From contig NW_020290020.1 in the NCBI RefSeq assembly GCF_003144195.1, positions 1-64,000 of the forward strand: DNA of 64,000 nt, read 5' to 3'. Origin of the DNA: Ceraceosorus guamensis (lineage: Eukaryota > Basidiomycota > Exobasidiomycetes > Ceraceosorales > Ceraceosoraceae). The notes under the pieces were generated by a model. The model searched no databases and was not told the DNA's origin. It worked only from the letters and a program-made list of their open reading frames with translations. Each line of letters begins with the position of its first letter. Positions within the stretch are counted from its first letter, which is position 1. Shown piece by piece: positions 54,983-64,000 of this stretch. The translations under genes were made by a program, and so were the position numbers.

Positions 54983-57115
54983 CTACTTGAACACTTTGAT
55001 ATTCTTGCCTTCACTCGGAAAGCTATTGTCCGGCTTGCCACCAAGCGCGGCGTACGAGACGGGTCTGAAGACGTGCAAATTGCCCCTTGAAAGCGTCGAC
55101 AGATCATAAGTGGTGCGGCTGCAGACGCTTCTTGCCGATTGTTCCATGACTGTCAAATGACCGAGGTGCTGAGGGGCCATCGGAGGAGCGTCGTGCGGAT
55201 CAGCTGCGGAAGCCAGGGCGTGGTACCACTCCGGAGCGGATGCATCGGAAAGCAGCACGGCTGTGTGGTCTGGTGCTCCGAGATCCTGCAAAGGGGTGGC
55301 CCGAAAGCGAGTGTAGCATATAGTTAGCTACCTTAGCTAGACGGCGCTTTGACGAGCGCTTGCTTGATTGCGACCGATCGACCGGCAGATCGAAGAATCT
55401 TCAACTCACCACGTACGATCCGGCAGGAGAATGGACGTGGGAACATCGAGCGCTTTTCCACTGCAAGATGTCTCCTCTTCGCAAGGCGTAGTCTCCACCT
55501 CTCCACCTGCCTCCTGCATCCGCCTCTCCAGCGTAAACAAGATGTCCAAGGGTGTACGAGATGGGTTCGACTAGCAGGCGCGGTCATGACGGTAGGTAGT
55601 CCACATCAGCTCAACGTATATGCAGACGATAGTGCTGCCGATTGCGATCGGCCCGATCACCTCACAAACTGCATAAGGACCTGTCAGGCCGCTAGTAGCG
55701 TTCAGCTGCACAAGAGCTTGTTGGGCCAATGTCCAGCACTCCCCATCGCCTACACTGCTTCCCTCGCATGTCTCCACAAACCGCGCGACCTCTTCGCCGA
55801 ACCTTTGGCTTTCGCTATACAGTCGTGCCGCATCCAAGGGCGCCGGGGGATCCCTCACCGCCACTTTGACTTTTGCTCCGCTATTCCCAAAGATTCCTTC
55901 GGACCACGATACGCTGTACCACAGCACACTGAGATCTTGGAAAGCTGCGTGTCCGACGACGGTGCGCTCCGTGCCCACCCATTGTATGCTTGAAGATCGA
56001 GTGCATTCTCGATGAGAGACGACGAAGGAAGGAGCGTAGGGTGACTGTGCGTACCAGGCGTTGGGCAAGGTCCATTCAGGGCCCGTCTTTGACATGAATT
56101 GATCGACCAGTGTCCGAGCTGTAGATTCTTCGTCATACGGCTTCGAAGACGCCGTGAGCAGTGGATAAGAGCCTGTTGAGGCAGGGACGGGAGCTGAGGA
56201 TTTGACCGGCGCCACGCGGATCGAAGGTGAAGAAGGGGGCTTGGCACTCAAGGGTTTGGGAGCGAAAGACGGCGGACGAGGCTGGGTGACCGCACCTGGG
56301 ATGGGTGCGGAGGAGGTGCGCGCTGTGACTGAAAGATTGCGATGATGCACATGCTACGCGATCAGTACGCAGAGCTGGCGGTCGCAGAGCCTCTACGCAC
56401 GCTCTGCAAAGAACTTTTATATCATTAGCGCATGGATGAGAAGGAGGTCAGGATTGGGAAGCTCTGGGCGCAACGACGCAAGAGCCAATTGGCTTGTACG
56501 CTCACCTCATCTAGCAGTTCGAAGAACGCTTGCTTGTCCGCTTGCGAGATCTGACTCCACTTAAATGTCGCATTTCCGCCCGTTGATACTTTTCTGGAAG
56601 GAGGAGCTGGAGGAGGAACAACGCTGCCATACGCCGGTGGTGGATTATTCGTTCCAGCTTCGTTGGCCATTCGGGGCGGTAGCGCTGGAGTTGGCCTGTT
56701 CGAGTTGGCACGGGAAGGAGGGAGAGGAGAAGGACCAGCGAGAGTGGAGGAGGCAGTGGAGCGAGATGGGGGATGAGGAGGTGCGCCTCGCGAGGAGGAT
56801 GCGGTCGCGGATGTGTTCGAAGCTTGACCCGCTTCCTCCTGCTCCTCTTCTTTCCGAGCTTTGGCAGTCTGATCCCACCTCCTATCCGCTGCTGTGCGGG
56901 ACATGTCCAAGCGGTCTTTCATGCTTGTTCTAGGCATATGGAGTGGAGACGGGTACGTGAGCTGGATCATGCGAGAGCTAGGTGATGCTTCACATCTCTT
57001 TGATGACCTACTTGGTCCCCGCAGCCTTTTGATCCTTCAATTTGGCCATGGCATTAAATCCAAACTGGTCCAGCTTCTCCATCTTGTCCTTCATCGGATG
57101 ATAAGGGTACGGCAT
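54983..57115 (-). CDS. BBC1/AIM3-type actin-patch protein without an SH3 domain
   Basis: Five exons (57115-57012, 56929-56506, 56353-55666, 55570-55410, 55285-54983) give 559 aa. The C-terminal 330 residues match the conserved end of Bbc1/Aim3 proteins, which regulate Arp2/3 and type I myosin at actin patches. Motifs: GDGECWTLAQQAL, then FEPISYTLGHLVYAGEA rebuilt across an intron, WRGGDYALRRGDILQW, GAPDHTAVLL and a closing FRPVSY. That part resembles a cysteine-peptidase-like fold. The N-terminus has a short amphipathic start (MPYPYHPMKDKMEKLDQFG) and Pro/Ser-rich linkers with PPSR and PPPAPPSR motifs that could bind SH3 domains. There is no SH3 domain, unlike yeast Bbc1. Whether that part was lost or sits in another gene is unknown. 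Confidence 0.82.
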
Positions 57116-57808
57116 CTTTGATCAAATCGATCCAAATCACAGATCTTGGCGGGAGCAGGAGCGGTCGTAGGCGCCGATTTGAAGGTCCAGTCGAGCGATG
57201 GGAGAGGGATGACTTTGTGACCTTCGTGCGCTGCCTCTTCGAACACGAGGAGGCGAGGGTATCACAAGTGAGATGAATGTCCTGGCAGGATGTGCGCATC
57301 CAGAAATGCGTGGATCATGGTGAGGGTGAGTCGTGAGTGTCAGCGCCTGCACACGGCGCGCGCAGCATCTTATGTAGCATGACTGCATGAGCTCTTGGCA
57401 TTCTTGCACGTGCGTCATGCAGCGAGCAGAGTTGGGTGTGTGGAGATGTGGCGATGCTTTTTGCATGGGGCTGATGTTGCACCGGGTGGTACGAGACACA
57501 CGTGACTCGCCTAATTGGTGGCTCATGACCCTCAAAACTCATCAGAAACTCTTGACTCAAACTCAAAACTCTAGTTGACTCTTGACTCTTGACCTCAGCC
57601 TCGAGTTGCTGATCACAATCGTGGACGCTCGGATCCATAGAGGCGGCTTTCGAAGCTCACTCTTTCATCACTTCGCACTTTACCCACAGCGCAAGATTGC
57701 AGCTCGAGCCTGGAAATCGCATCATGTCCAATCGCGCAGCATACCCAGTATCCGAGTGGACGCTCCGCCAAGCATAGTTTCGCGGGCAAAGTGGTCATGC
57801 ATTCCCAG
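57116..57808. other. Intergenic, no gene seen
   Basis: About 690 bp between two minus-strand genes. ACTCTTGACT words cluster at 57550-57600 and GCATGACTGCATG near 57380. No gene supported. Confidence 0.5.
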
Positions 57809-59195
57809 TCAGACTGATGATCTGCTCGTACTGTATGCCGCGAAGATGACGAGGCCGCGAAGATAATCGGAGGCCGTCAATTTCGAGATCCACTGGCCAA
57901 GCAGAGACCTGCTGAGTTTCGCTTCTTGACCCACTCACCACAGTAAAGGTGACCGCACCGCCCACAGTTAGTCTGAGTAATCTAGGAGTCGCACCAGCCC
58001 ACAAACTTCTTATGCCCCGTTCTCGCACAAGGTACCCCGTCAATCCCCACATGCCTCTTGGCGCGCTCTTCGGAGTGCTCGGTGGCAGGCTCTGCTGCAA
58101 GCTCTTGAGTACGCTGCAAGAGGGAGTTACGTTGGCCTCGTGATCAGGAAAGACTGACGGTTGCTCATCGAGTAGTACTCACTCTAGCGGCTGCGTGGAG
58201 TCTATTTGACGAGGAGGTGGTTTGCCGTGTAAGTTACGCACCAGCATCACGACAAGAGCAGCGCCCTTGCTACTCACACACAGTGACAAAGCCAGCAATA
58301 GCGCCCAGGGTGAATGTAACTCCTCCAGGCAACGCCTGTCCCGGTCTAGCGCTACCTTGCAGTGCATTCTTTAGCGAGCTATAAGTGGAGAACCTGATAG
58401 CTCCATGCATCCCCTGCCTTAGAAGAGTAGCAGTCACGCCCGAGTAGACGTGTCTGAGACCGATCGAGGTGAGCGATCTGTACGATATGGTAGGATCGGC
58501 GATCTTGCGCGTTTTTAAAGTTTCGCTTGGGATCACTACCAACAGCGCTTCGATTAGACCGGCTCCCATTCCAGCTTTTGAAAAGTGCAGCATTGACAGT
58601 CATCAACAGAGAGGTCAGTGCCAGATGTATTTAGGGTGAATTTGCTGCAAGGCGTGCGCTCATACTGACCGGCCAAAGACCGTCCTCCAGTCAAGTAGCC
58701 TTCGTCGTTCTTGAAGGCTTCTCCAAGCCTGTCGTATGCCCCAAACCTTACGCAAGTCTATGGCGATGAAAAGCAGTGAGCGGTCCGCGTCGCGCTGTTA
58801 GGACTCCATGACGTCTTACATACCTTGAGCGCGCCGCCCGCAACGACGGGGGCTGCACCCGCATACAGTCTCCTCCAATCACCCCTCAAGTGCCCACTGA
58901 GCACCTTCCAAGGTCCCCTCTTCCCAACGAGCGCATCTCTAGGCGAAGTGTCTACGCTCTTTGCGAGCGTCAGTGGCATGCCTCCACCGACGAGCTTGAT
59001 TGGAGAGTGCTGGATCTGAACAAATGTCTTTGTGTATTCTAGTGGGTAGCAGATGAGAGCTTCGATGGATGAGGCCAGCGATCCGCTCAGCATTCCTAGC
59101 AGCAAGGGGTCGCGACGAAGAGATGGAGGAGTGGAGATCTGAGAGGAGGAGCGCGAGCGACCAGCCAAGAAGGCGGGGCTGCTGGAGCTCGACAT
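57809..59195 (-). CDS. Mitochondrial carrier (SLC25), citrate/tricarboxylate-type
   Basis: Six exons (59195-58824, 58757-58670, 58574-58278, 58201-58183, 58113-57939, 57892-57809) give 344 aa. Three carrier repeats are visible, with signatures PLEYTK, PSETLK and PLDVLK, each at the end of an odd-numbered helix. The order GSLASSIEALICYPLEYTKTFVQ, AGLIEALLVVIPSETLKTRK and GMWGLTGYLVRERGIRSLWAGATPRLLRL fits the tricarboxylate carrier group. In that group the second signature is unusually PSE. That suggests citrate or related exchange across the inner membrane, though substrate is inference. Exon 4 is only 19 nt. The last exon is uncertain: the acceptor used gives WISKL at the end, while an earlier one would read through to 57795. 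The first ~30 residues are a Ser-rich leader. Confidence 0.88.
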
Positions 59196-59711
59196 GATCG
59201 CTTTGATTGCGGCTTGTATGTCGACCCAGCGGGATGGAAGCGCGGAAGTCGATGTTCAGGATGGCAGAGCTCTGATTCGTGATTGTGAGTCGAAGTTGAA
59301 GCTGGATGAAAGGGATGGTGCGCACAAGCTGACCAATGGTGGGTGAGGGTAAAGAGGTGAACCACAGGCCGAGCAGAGCTGGCCAAACCCTGCGCCGAAA
59401 GTCTTGAGTTATAATCGTGCCTGCAACACCCATCCCGCCGTATGCAAGCAGCGTGTGGTATGTGGAGCTCGCAGCTTCATCGACGCAAGACGATCTTGGA
59501 TGGACGTTCATCAGGCGCGAGCCACTTGCGCGAGCTTCAATCACGTGAAACGCCCCCACCTCGCGCTGCTCACAACATGCTCACCCTTCTAGTCCACCAC
59601 CATCATCACCACGACCACCACCACCGGCAGCATACTCTTGACCCTTGATTCTAGTACACGCACAGCTAGATCCCAAGCAAGGCTCACTACGCCTCTTTGC
59701 TAAGTCTCAAC
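59196..59711. other. Divergent promoter region of the carrier and NCE101
   Basis: About 515 bp. GATTCGTGATTGTGAG occurs near 59274. A CACCAC/CATCAC run lies near 59595-59625. No gene seen. Confidence 0.55.
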
Positions 59712-60131
59712 ATGGTCAAATACCTCGTCGGGCGGTGAGTCACTCTCGAGTCCAGGATAGCGCGAGCAAGTCCCACCACAAGGCCTCGCTCGCCGCAACT
59801 CGCTCCCTTCTCCTCACTTACCCGTATCAAAGGGCACTCCCACTGAACTCTTTCCCCCCCATTTTTCGCACAAATCGCTCTCACTCCATCGACGATGCGA
59901 AATTCCGACTCGCTTCGATCTGCGTCAATGTGGAACACCCGTAGCGTATCCGACCCGCTCTTGGGCCTCTTTACAGGTCTCTTTGCCTACTACATCTACG
60001 AGACCGACCCACGCAACGCGGCTCAAAGGCCAGAGGGAAGGAGGCTGTGGGATCTGCTCTCGAGATGGAGCCAAGATCAGAAGCCGGACAAGAGCCTTTA
60101 TCAAGAGGTCAAGCATGCACACAAGGTCTAG
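59712..60131 (+). CDS. NCE101: Nce101-type non-classical export protein
   Basis: Two exons (59712-59734, 59945-60131) give 69 aa. The first exon codes only MVKYLVG plus two bases. Joining at 59945 gives GRVSDPLLGLFTGLFAYYIY followed by ETDPRNAAQRP, the exact plan of Nce101: a short N-terminus, one membrane helix and a charged tail. The tail here (about 35 residues) is a helix rich in Arg, Lys and Trp. In yeast the protein is linked to export of galectin-like proteins lacking signal peptides. Its mechanism is unclear. The 210-nt intron is long for this window, and the 23-nt first exon explains why the gene is easily missed. Confidence 0.88.
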
Positions 60132-60519
60132 CTTAGCGGATCTGAGTGAGGAGATGTGGCTGATGCGATAGGATGAATGGGCGGAACAGCTTGATGTGTT
60201 TCTCCACGCCGCACAGACGGGTGAGCAGCACACAAAGTTGACGGTGCATGGGCGAACGATGGGCGGTGCCGATTTGTGCAGCAGAAGCAAGCCATCGGAC
60301 GAGTCCTGCCAGCATTCCCTTGTCATCGATCCCGCCGGAGGAATGTGCGCACCTGATGAGCTGCACTAGCTTTCAACGCTTCCACAGACCCACGTATACC
60401 TTGGTCTCAACGGCTCGTGGTCGATCGACATGGTCACGATATTCAGTGGGGAAGCTAACGTCACGACGACGGATGCATGCTTTTTGAGCATGGTTTTCAC
60501 GCATAACGAATGGCAATGA
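60132..60519. other. Convergent 3' region, no gene seen
   Basis: About 390 bp between NCE101 and the U2SURP-like gene. No gene or repeat of note. Confidence 0.55.
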
Positions 60520-63500
60520 TCATCCGAGAAGCGGCACATGGCCAGAGTGTGCAGCAGGCCTGATGCGAGTCGAAGCACCTTCACTCGAACCTTGGCGCAT
60601 GTCCTCATCAGGCGCGCTTTCCTTAGCAGGGGTGTGCTCTTCCTTGTGTGCTTCTTCGTTCCCATCCAGCTTCACCCTGAACCTCTTGCAAACATCCGGA
60701 GGAAATACCAACCATTCCTCCCAAAGCATCAGAACACTTCTCACTTGCTCCTTGAAGCCTTCTTGCCGAATTCTTCCTCCTAACACCCTAGCTGTCTGGC
60801 CCAAGTGCACAAAGGCAGCATCCAAACGGGCTTCTAGCGCTGCTCGATATTTCCACGCATTGGGCAGTGGAACCGCGCTGTTGTGCAGAATGTCCGAGAC
60901 GGCATGCAAGCGGGCAAGCTTCCTGGCCAACGGGGTGCCCGGCTGCAGAAGTGAAGCGACGAGGACCTCTGAAATCTACGTACGGCAAGTTTCAGCACGT
61001 CAGTGCGAGTTGAGTCCGTCTGCCAAAGCGTGCGTGAGGAGCGCGTCTCGTTTTACCCACCTGATCTGCTGCAGCGCCTCGTTCCAAAGCAAAGCACATG
61101 ACTCGAGCGATACGCTCTCGTCGAGAAGTAATGCTTCGCAGCATCGCTTCGAGTCTCCTTCTAGCGATCGGACCAAGAGTGTCGGTCTTTTGCAACTTGC
61201 GCTGTCGTTCCACTTCGGAGCCCTCTTCAGAATCGGAAGAGTAGAGTGATAGGTAGCCCTGGCAATTTGAGAAGGTGAGATGCACCGTCAGCACAAATTT
61301 GTCATGTGCGATTTCAATTGCAGACTTCGGTGAACGCACGTCATCAGCAAATGGTGGGGCGTCGATGATGGGCAAGTGATCCGGATCCACTAGGGTCCTG
61401 TAATAGTGGTATGCGGGCAGCTGGCATCGTGGAGGACGTGCTACGTGTCAAGAACCATACATCGTCGCAAAGATTTGACAAATCCTTCAAACTCACGTTC
61501 TCATCCCACATAAACGCAAATTTGTCCTTGACGTCTGTGGTGCCATTGTCCCTCATAGCCTTTAGATAATACCCGTCGCCATGATCGACCACTCTCTTTG
61601 CAACATCCCGAATCAGCTCCATACCGGGCGCTCCGACGGCCTCTTCCACTTGCTTGATAAGATCTGGCATTGACCCAGAGGCGGTGGGGCGGGGCTTGCG
61701 GTGCGGCACAGGTCCGCTGCCTGGTGATCTTTGTCGCGCCCGCACAGTCGTGCTAGTGGGCGAAGCACCGCGCGCAGTCGACGACGCTATCTTGGCAGAA
61801 GACGGTTGCACTGCAGAGGCGCGTTGATCAAAAAAGACGACAAAGTGTGTCAGCGTCGACCGCGTCAGGTTGGACTGCGAGGTGACATCGCGATGTCAGA
61901 CTCACAGAAACATGCGGTCGGCGGCAACGGCATGGCTTTTCCCCACCCAGTTCTCAAAATTGGACCGCCTGAAAACGAGCCTGCTCCAGTCCATAGTATT
62001 CCATCCGCTTCTCTCAAAGCATACTCGGCGTCGGATCTCTTCATGTAGGATACAAAGCCAACCAAGCCTTGCCTGTTCGCTTCTCTCTCGCGGGGATACA
62101 TGATCTGAAGAGTGAGTTGGACGAGGCCCTGGGTCAGGTGGATTAGTTTAGCTTGAGTCGAACAATTTACTTGCCTTTGCCGTCCCGACGTCGCCCCAAC
62201 GACTGAAAAATCGACCGAGAGCAGCTTCTGGCACTTCTGCCGGGAGATTTGTGACGCAGACGTTGGTTGTGGTCATATCGCTCGTGTCGGGTCTGCTGCC
62301 TCCTTTTGGTGCAGACTCGGCAGCCAACAAAGAAGAGACGGATGTACCCTCCGCTAGAGCGCGGCCGACATTCGCACAAGTTGTTCAATTGATCGATCAA
62401 AATAGAGGCGTCGGCAAGTGCATTTATGATGAGGAGCGATGAGATGAGCCTTCCTCTTCCATCGTCTATGCTGCGCACGCTGCGAACATTGCAGCGTATG
62501 TGCATCCCTTACCGCCAATGCGCTCTTTCAAGCGAGATTCACGCTCCGCTTGGTCTCTGCCGTGTGCAGCACATGTGGAGTACATCGCGTGTAAGTGACG
62601 CACATTCGGGCTATGGGCTTTATGCGTTGTCGACCGAGCTATTCCTCACCTTGCCAATTCCCCTGCGAAGCTGTCCATCAGACGTTTGCGTTTGCCAGGG
62701 GGATCCTTGCGCTTGTTCGAAGCAGGCGAGTCCTGGACGATGGACAAAAGGCGTCAGCTGGCAACCCTGACAATATCACGCGCAGCTGTAACGTCTCGCT
62801 TCCTTGGATGCAAACGTGCCGCCATGCGCGAAGCTTCGAAACTAAGGAGTAGACGCACCTCTTCTTCCTCTGTCCCAAAAGCTCCCACTCTGCCAGCAGG
62901 TAAGACGGCAGATTTTGAAGGTGTCGCACTTCCAAAACCCGCTCCTATGCCAGCGCCAGATGGACGCAGAGGTGCTGTGGCGGTAGCCAGCTTAGCACTG
63001 GAGAATGCAGGTGCCCGGGGCGCATTGGAGGTCTTCGATGCCGATTTGGCTCCCAGCCCACCTCCGGTGCTCATCGGTCCCCAGCCGTCCCCTGCTCCGC
63101 CATTGTTTGCTTCCTCTTCGTCTTCTTCTCCAAAAGCTCGCGCTCCGAGACCTGCACGAGGTGCCGGCGCGACGCTGCTGCCGGCGTGAGGAGTACTCGG
63201 CACATTTGGCGCTCTCACTATGGGCTGGTAGGCTTCACCTGGAGGAAGTAGCAGGCCCACGAATGAGTTATGAAGGCTTGCACGAAACGTAGGCCTGCAT
63301 TGCGTAACTCACCGCCAGCTTTGACGAATCCCAGTGGAACTTTCCGCTTTGCCTTGTCTTCTTCCTCCTCTTTGGCGCTGCCAAAAGTGCCCGTCTTTCT
63401 CTTTGTGCTTTCGGTATCCATGTCGTCAAGAAACTCCTTGTAAGCCAGCTCCATAGCTTCCTTCTCGTCCTTTTCTTTCTTCTCCTTTTCCTCTCGTTCC

Positions 63501-64000
63501 TTCTCTCGTTTGGATTTGCCGGAAAGAGCTCCACCGGCCGCTAGACGTGCAGCTCGCGCTGCTGCCTCGGATGCGCTGTGCGAAGAGGTCTTTTTGGCTA
63601 GGAATGCGGCTAGTTCCGGATCGGGCGAGGGTGACTTGGAAGGGGAGCGAGGCGCGGGCGCGCCATGCCCGCCCGGACGCGGAACAGGAGGTGCGCCTCG
63701 AGTTGGATGACGATCTGCGCCATGCTCCAGTCCGCCCGCTCGAAAGCGTACTCCATAATCCGAGGCATCTCGACGAGGACTGCGACTGCGACTTCTGCTT
63801 CGCCTGCGCGGTGGAGGAGAATAATCGCGGCGAGGAGGTGGGGGTGAATAATCGACTCGGCGACTACGGGGTGGATGATCGCGCCAGTCTCTATCGCGAT
63901 CTCGCTCCCGCTCCCTGTACCAGTCCTCCTCTCTTTGCCTCTCCCAGTTCCTTGGCCCTGTTTCGCGTCTCCAATCGGCTTCCTCTGCCTCGCGCCTATA
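60520..64000 (-). CDS. U2SURP/SR140-like splicing factor, 5' end beyond the window
   Basis: The gene enters from the right edge and ends at 60520. Exons read: 64000-63313, 63238-62859, 62732-62650, 62556-62513, 62353-62175, 62128-61906, 61810-61497, 61420-61340, 61258-61061, 60975-60520. The protein is a U2 snRNP-associated factor. The visible order is an Arg/Ser-rich N-terminal part (RRRSRSRSPRR), ELAYKEFLDDMDTE, a nuclear-type KRKDPPGKRKRLMDSF, an RRM (TTTNVCVTNLPAE ... LVGFVSYMKRSDAEYAL ... GWGKAMPLPP), a SURP-like region (YYLKAMRDN ... LPAYHYYRTLVDP) and a CID-type domain (ARKLARLHAVSDILHNSAVP ... VRSVLMLWEEWLVFP). The intron at 62174-62129 is of GC-AG type. The long RS and DEAD-rich C-terminus of the animal protein is missing; the frame ends ~70 residues after the CID. 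Confidence 0.9.

Overview
The window is nuclear DNA of a basidiomycete fungus, most likely a smut-lineage (Ustilaginomycotina) yeast or plant associate. That placement is an inference. It rests on high GC content, compact spacing, very short spliceosomal introns (about 30-200 nt) with near-invariant GTGAGT donors, two intron-bearing tRNA-Ser genes, and a gene set of ordinary fungal housekeeping functions. About two dozen protein genes can be read. Nearly all needed exon joining, and every listed join was checked for reading-frame continuity by hand.

Layout. 0-12 kb: a four-exon protein with a retropepsin-like C-terminal domain (-), electron-transfer flavoprotein beta (+), a GRDP/DUF1399-like protein (-), and a Vip1-type RRM protein that runs in frame into a nucleobindin-like EF-hand protein (+). 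14-24 kb: an M1 aminopeptidase with an N-terminal extension (+), TRM6, the tRNA m1A58 methyltransferase partner, in 11 exons (-), a tRNA-Ser(CGA) beside an AT-rich, CpG-depleted block, and a DUF202 membrane protein (+). 23-32 kb: sphinganine C4-hydroxylase SUR2 (-), TIP41 (+), PEX14 (+), DUG3 (-). 33-45 kb: a DUF4203-like multi-spanning protein with a duplicated N-terminal module (-), sorting nexin MVP1 (+), ORC3 (-), LSM4 (+). 45-51 kb: a tandem trio of paralogous, predicted secreted proteins (-), then a P-loop kinase (-). 52-64 kb: tRNA-Ser(TGA) (-), TIM54 (+), a BBC1/AIM3-type protein (-), an SLC25 carrier (-), NCE101 (+), and a U2SURP/SR140 splicing factor that runs off the right edge (-).

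There are no operons. Neighbours are convergent or divergent and share short intergenic spaces rich in microsatellites and in recurring words such as GATTCGTGATTC and TTCACGATT. Functional links are loose: several products serve mitochondria (ETFB, TIM54, an SLC25 carrier, perhaps the aminopeptidase), RNA processing (TRM6, LSM4, U2SURP), endomembranes and lipids (SUR2, MVP1, PEX14) or growth control (TIP41).

The best candidate for something undescribed is the 45.5-50.4 kb array. Its three genes share one architecture: a signal-peptide exon ending at a GMD..L motif, a phase-0 intron, then an exon with a DTP...AEK.RR.H..LD motif and a later LP..E motif. I recognise no known family for them. Other points of note are the Vip1-nucleobindin fusion, the CpG-depleted block next to a tRNA gene, a GC-AG intron in U2SURP, and the protease-like domain lacking its catalytic motif.
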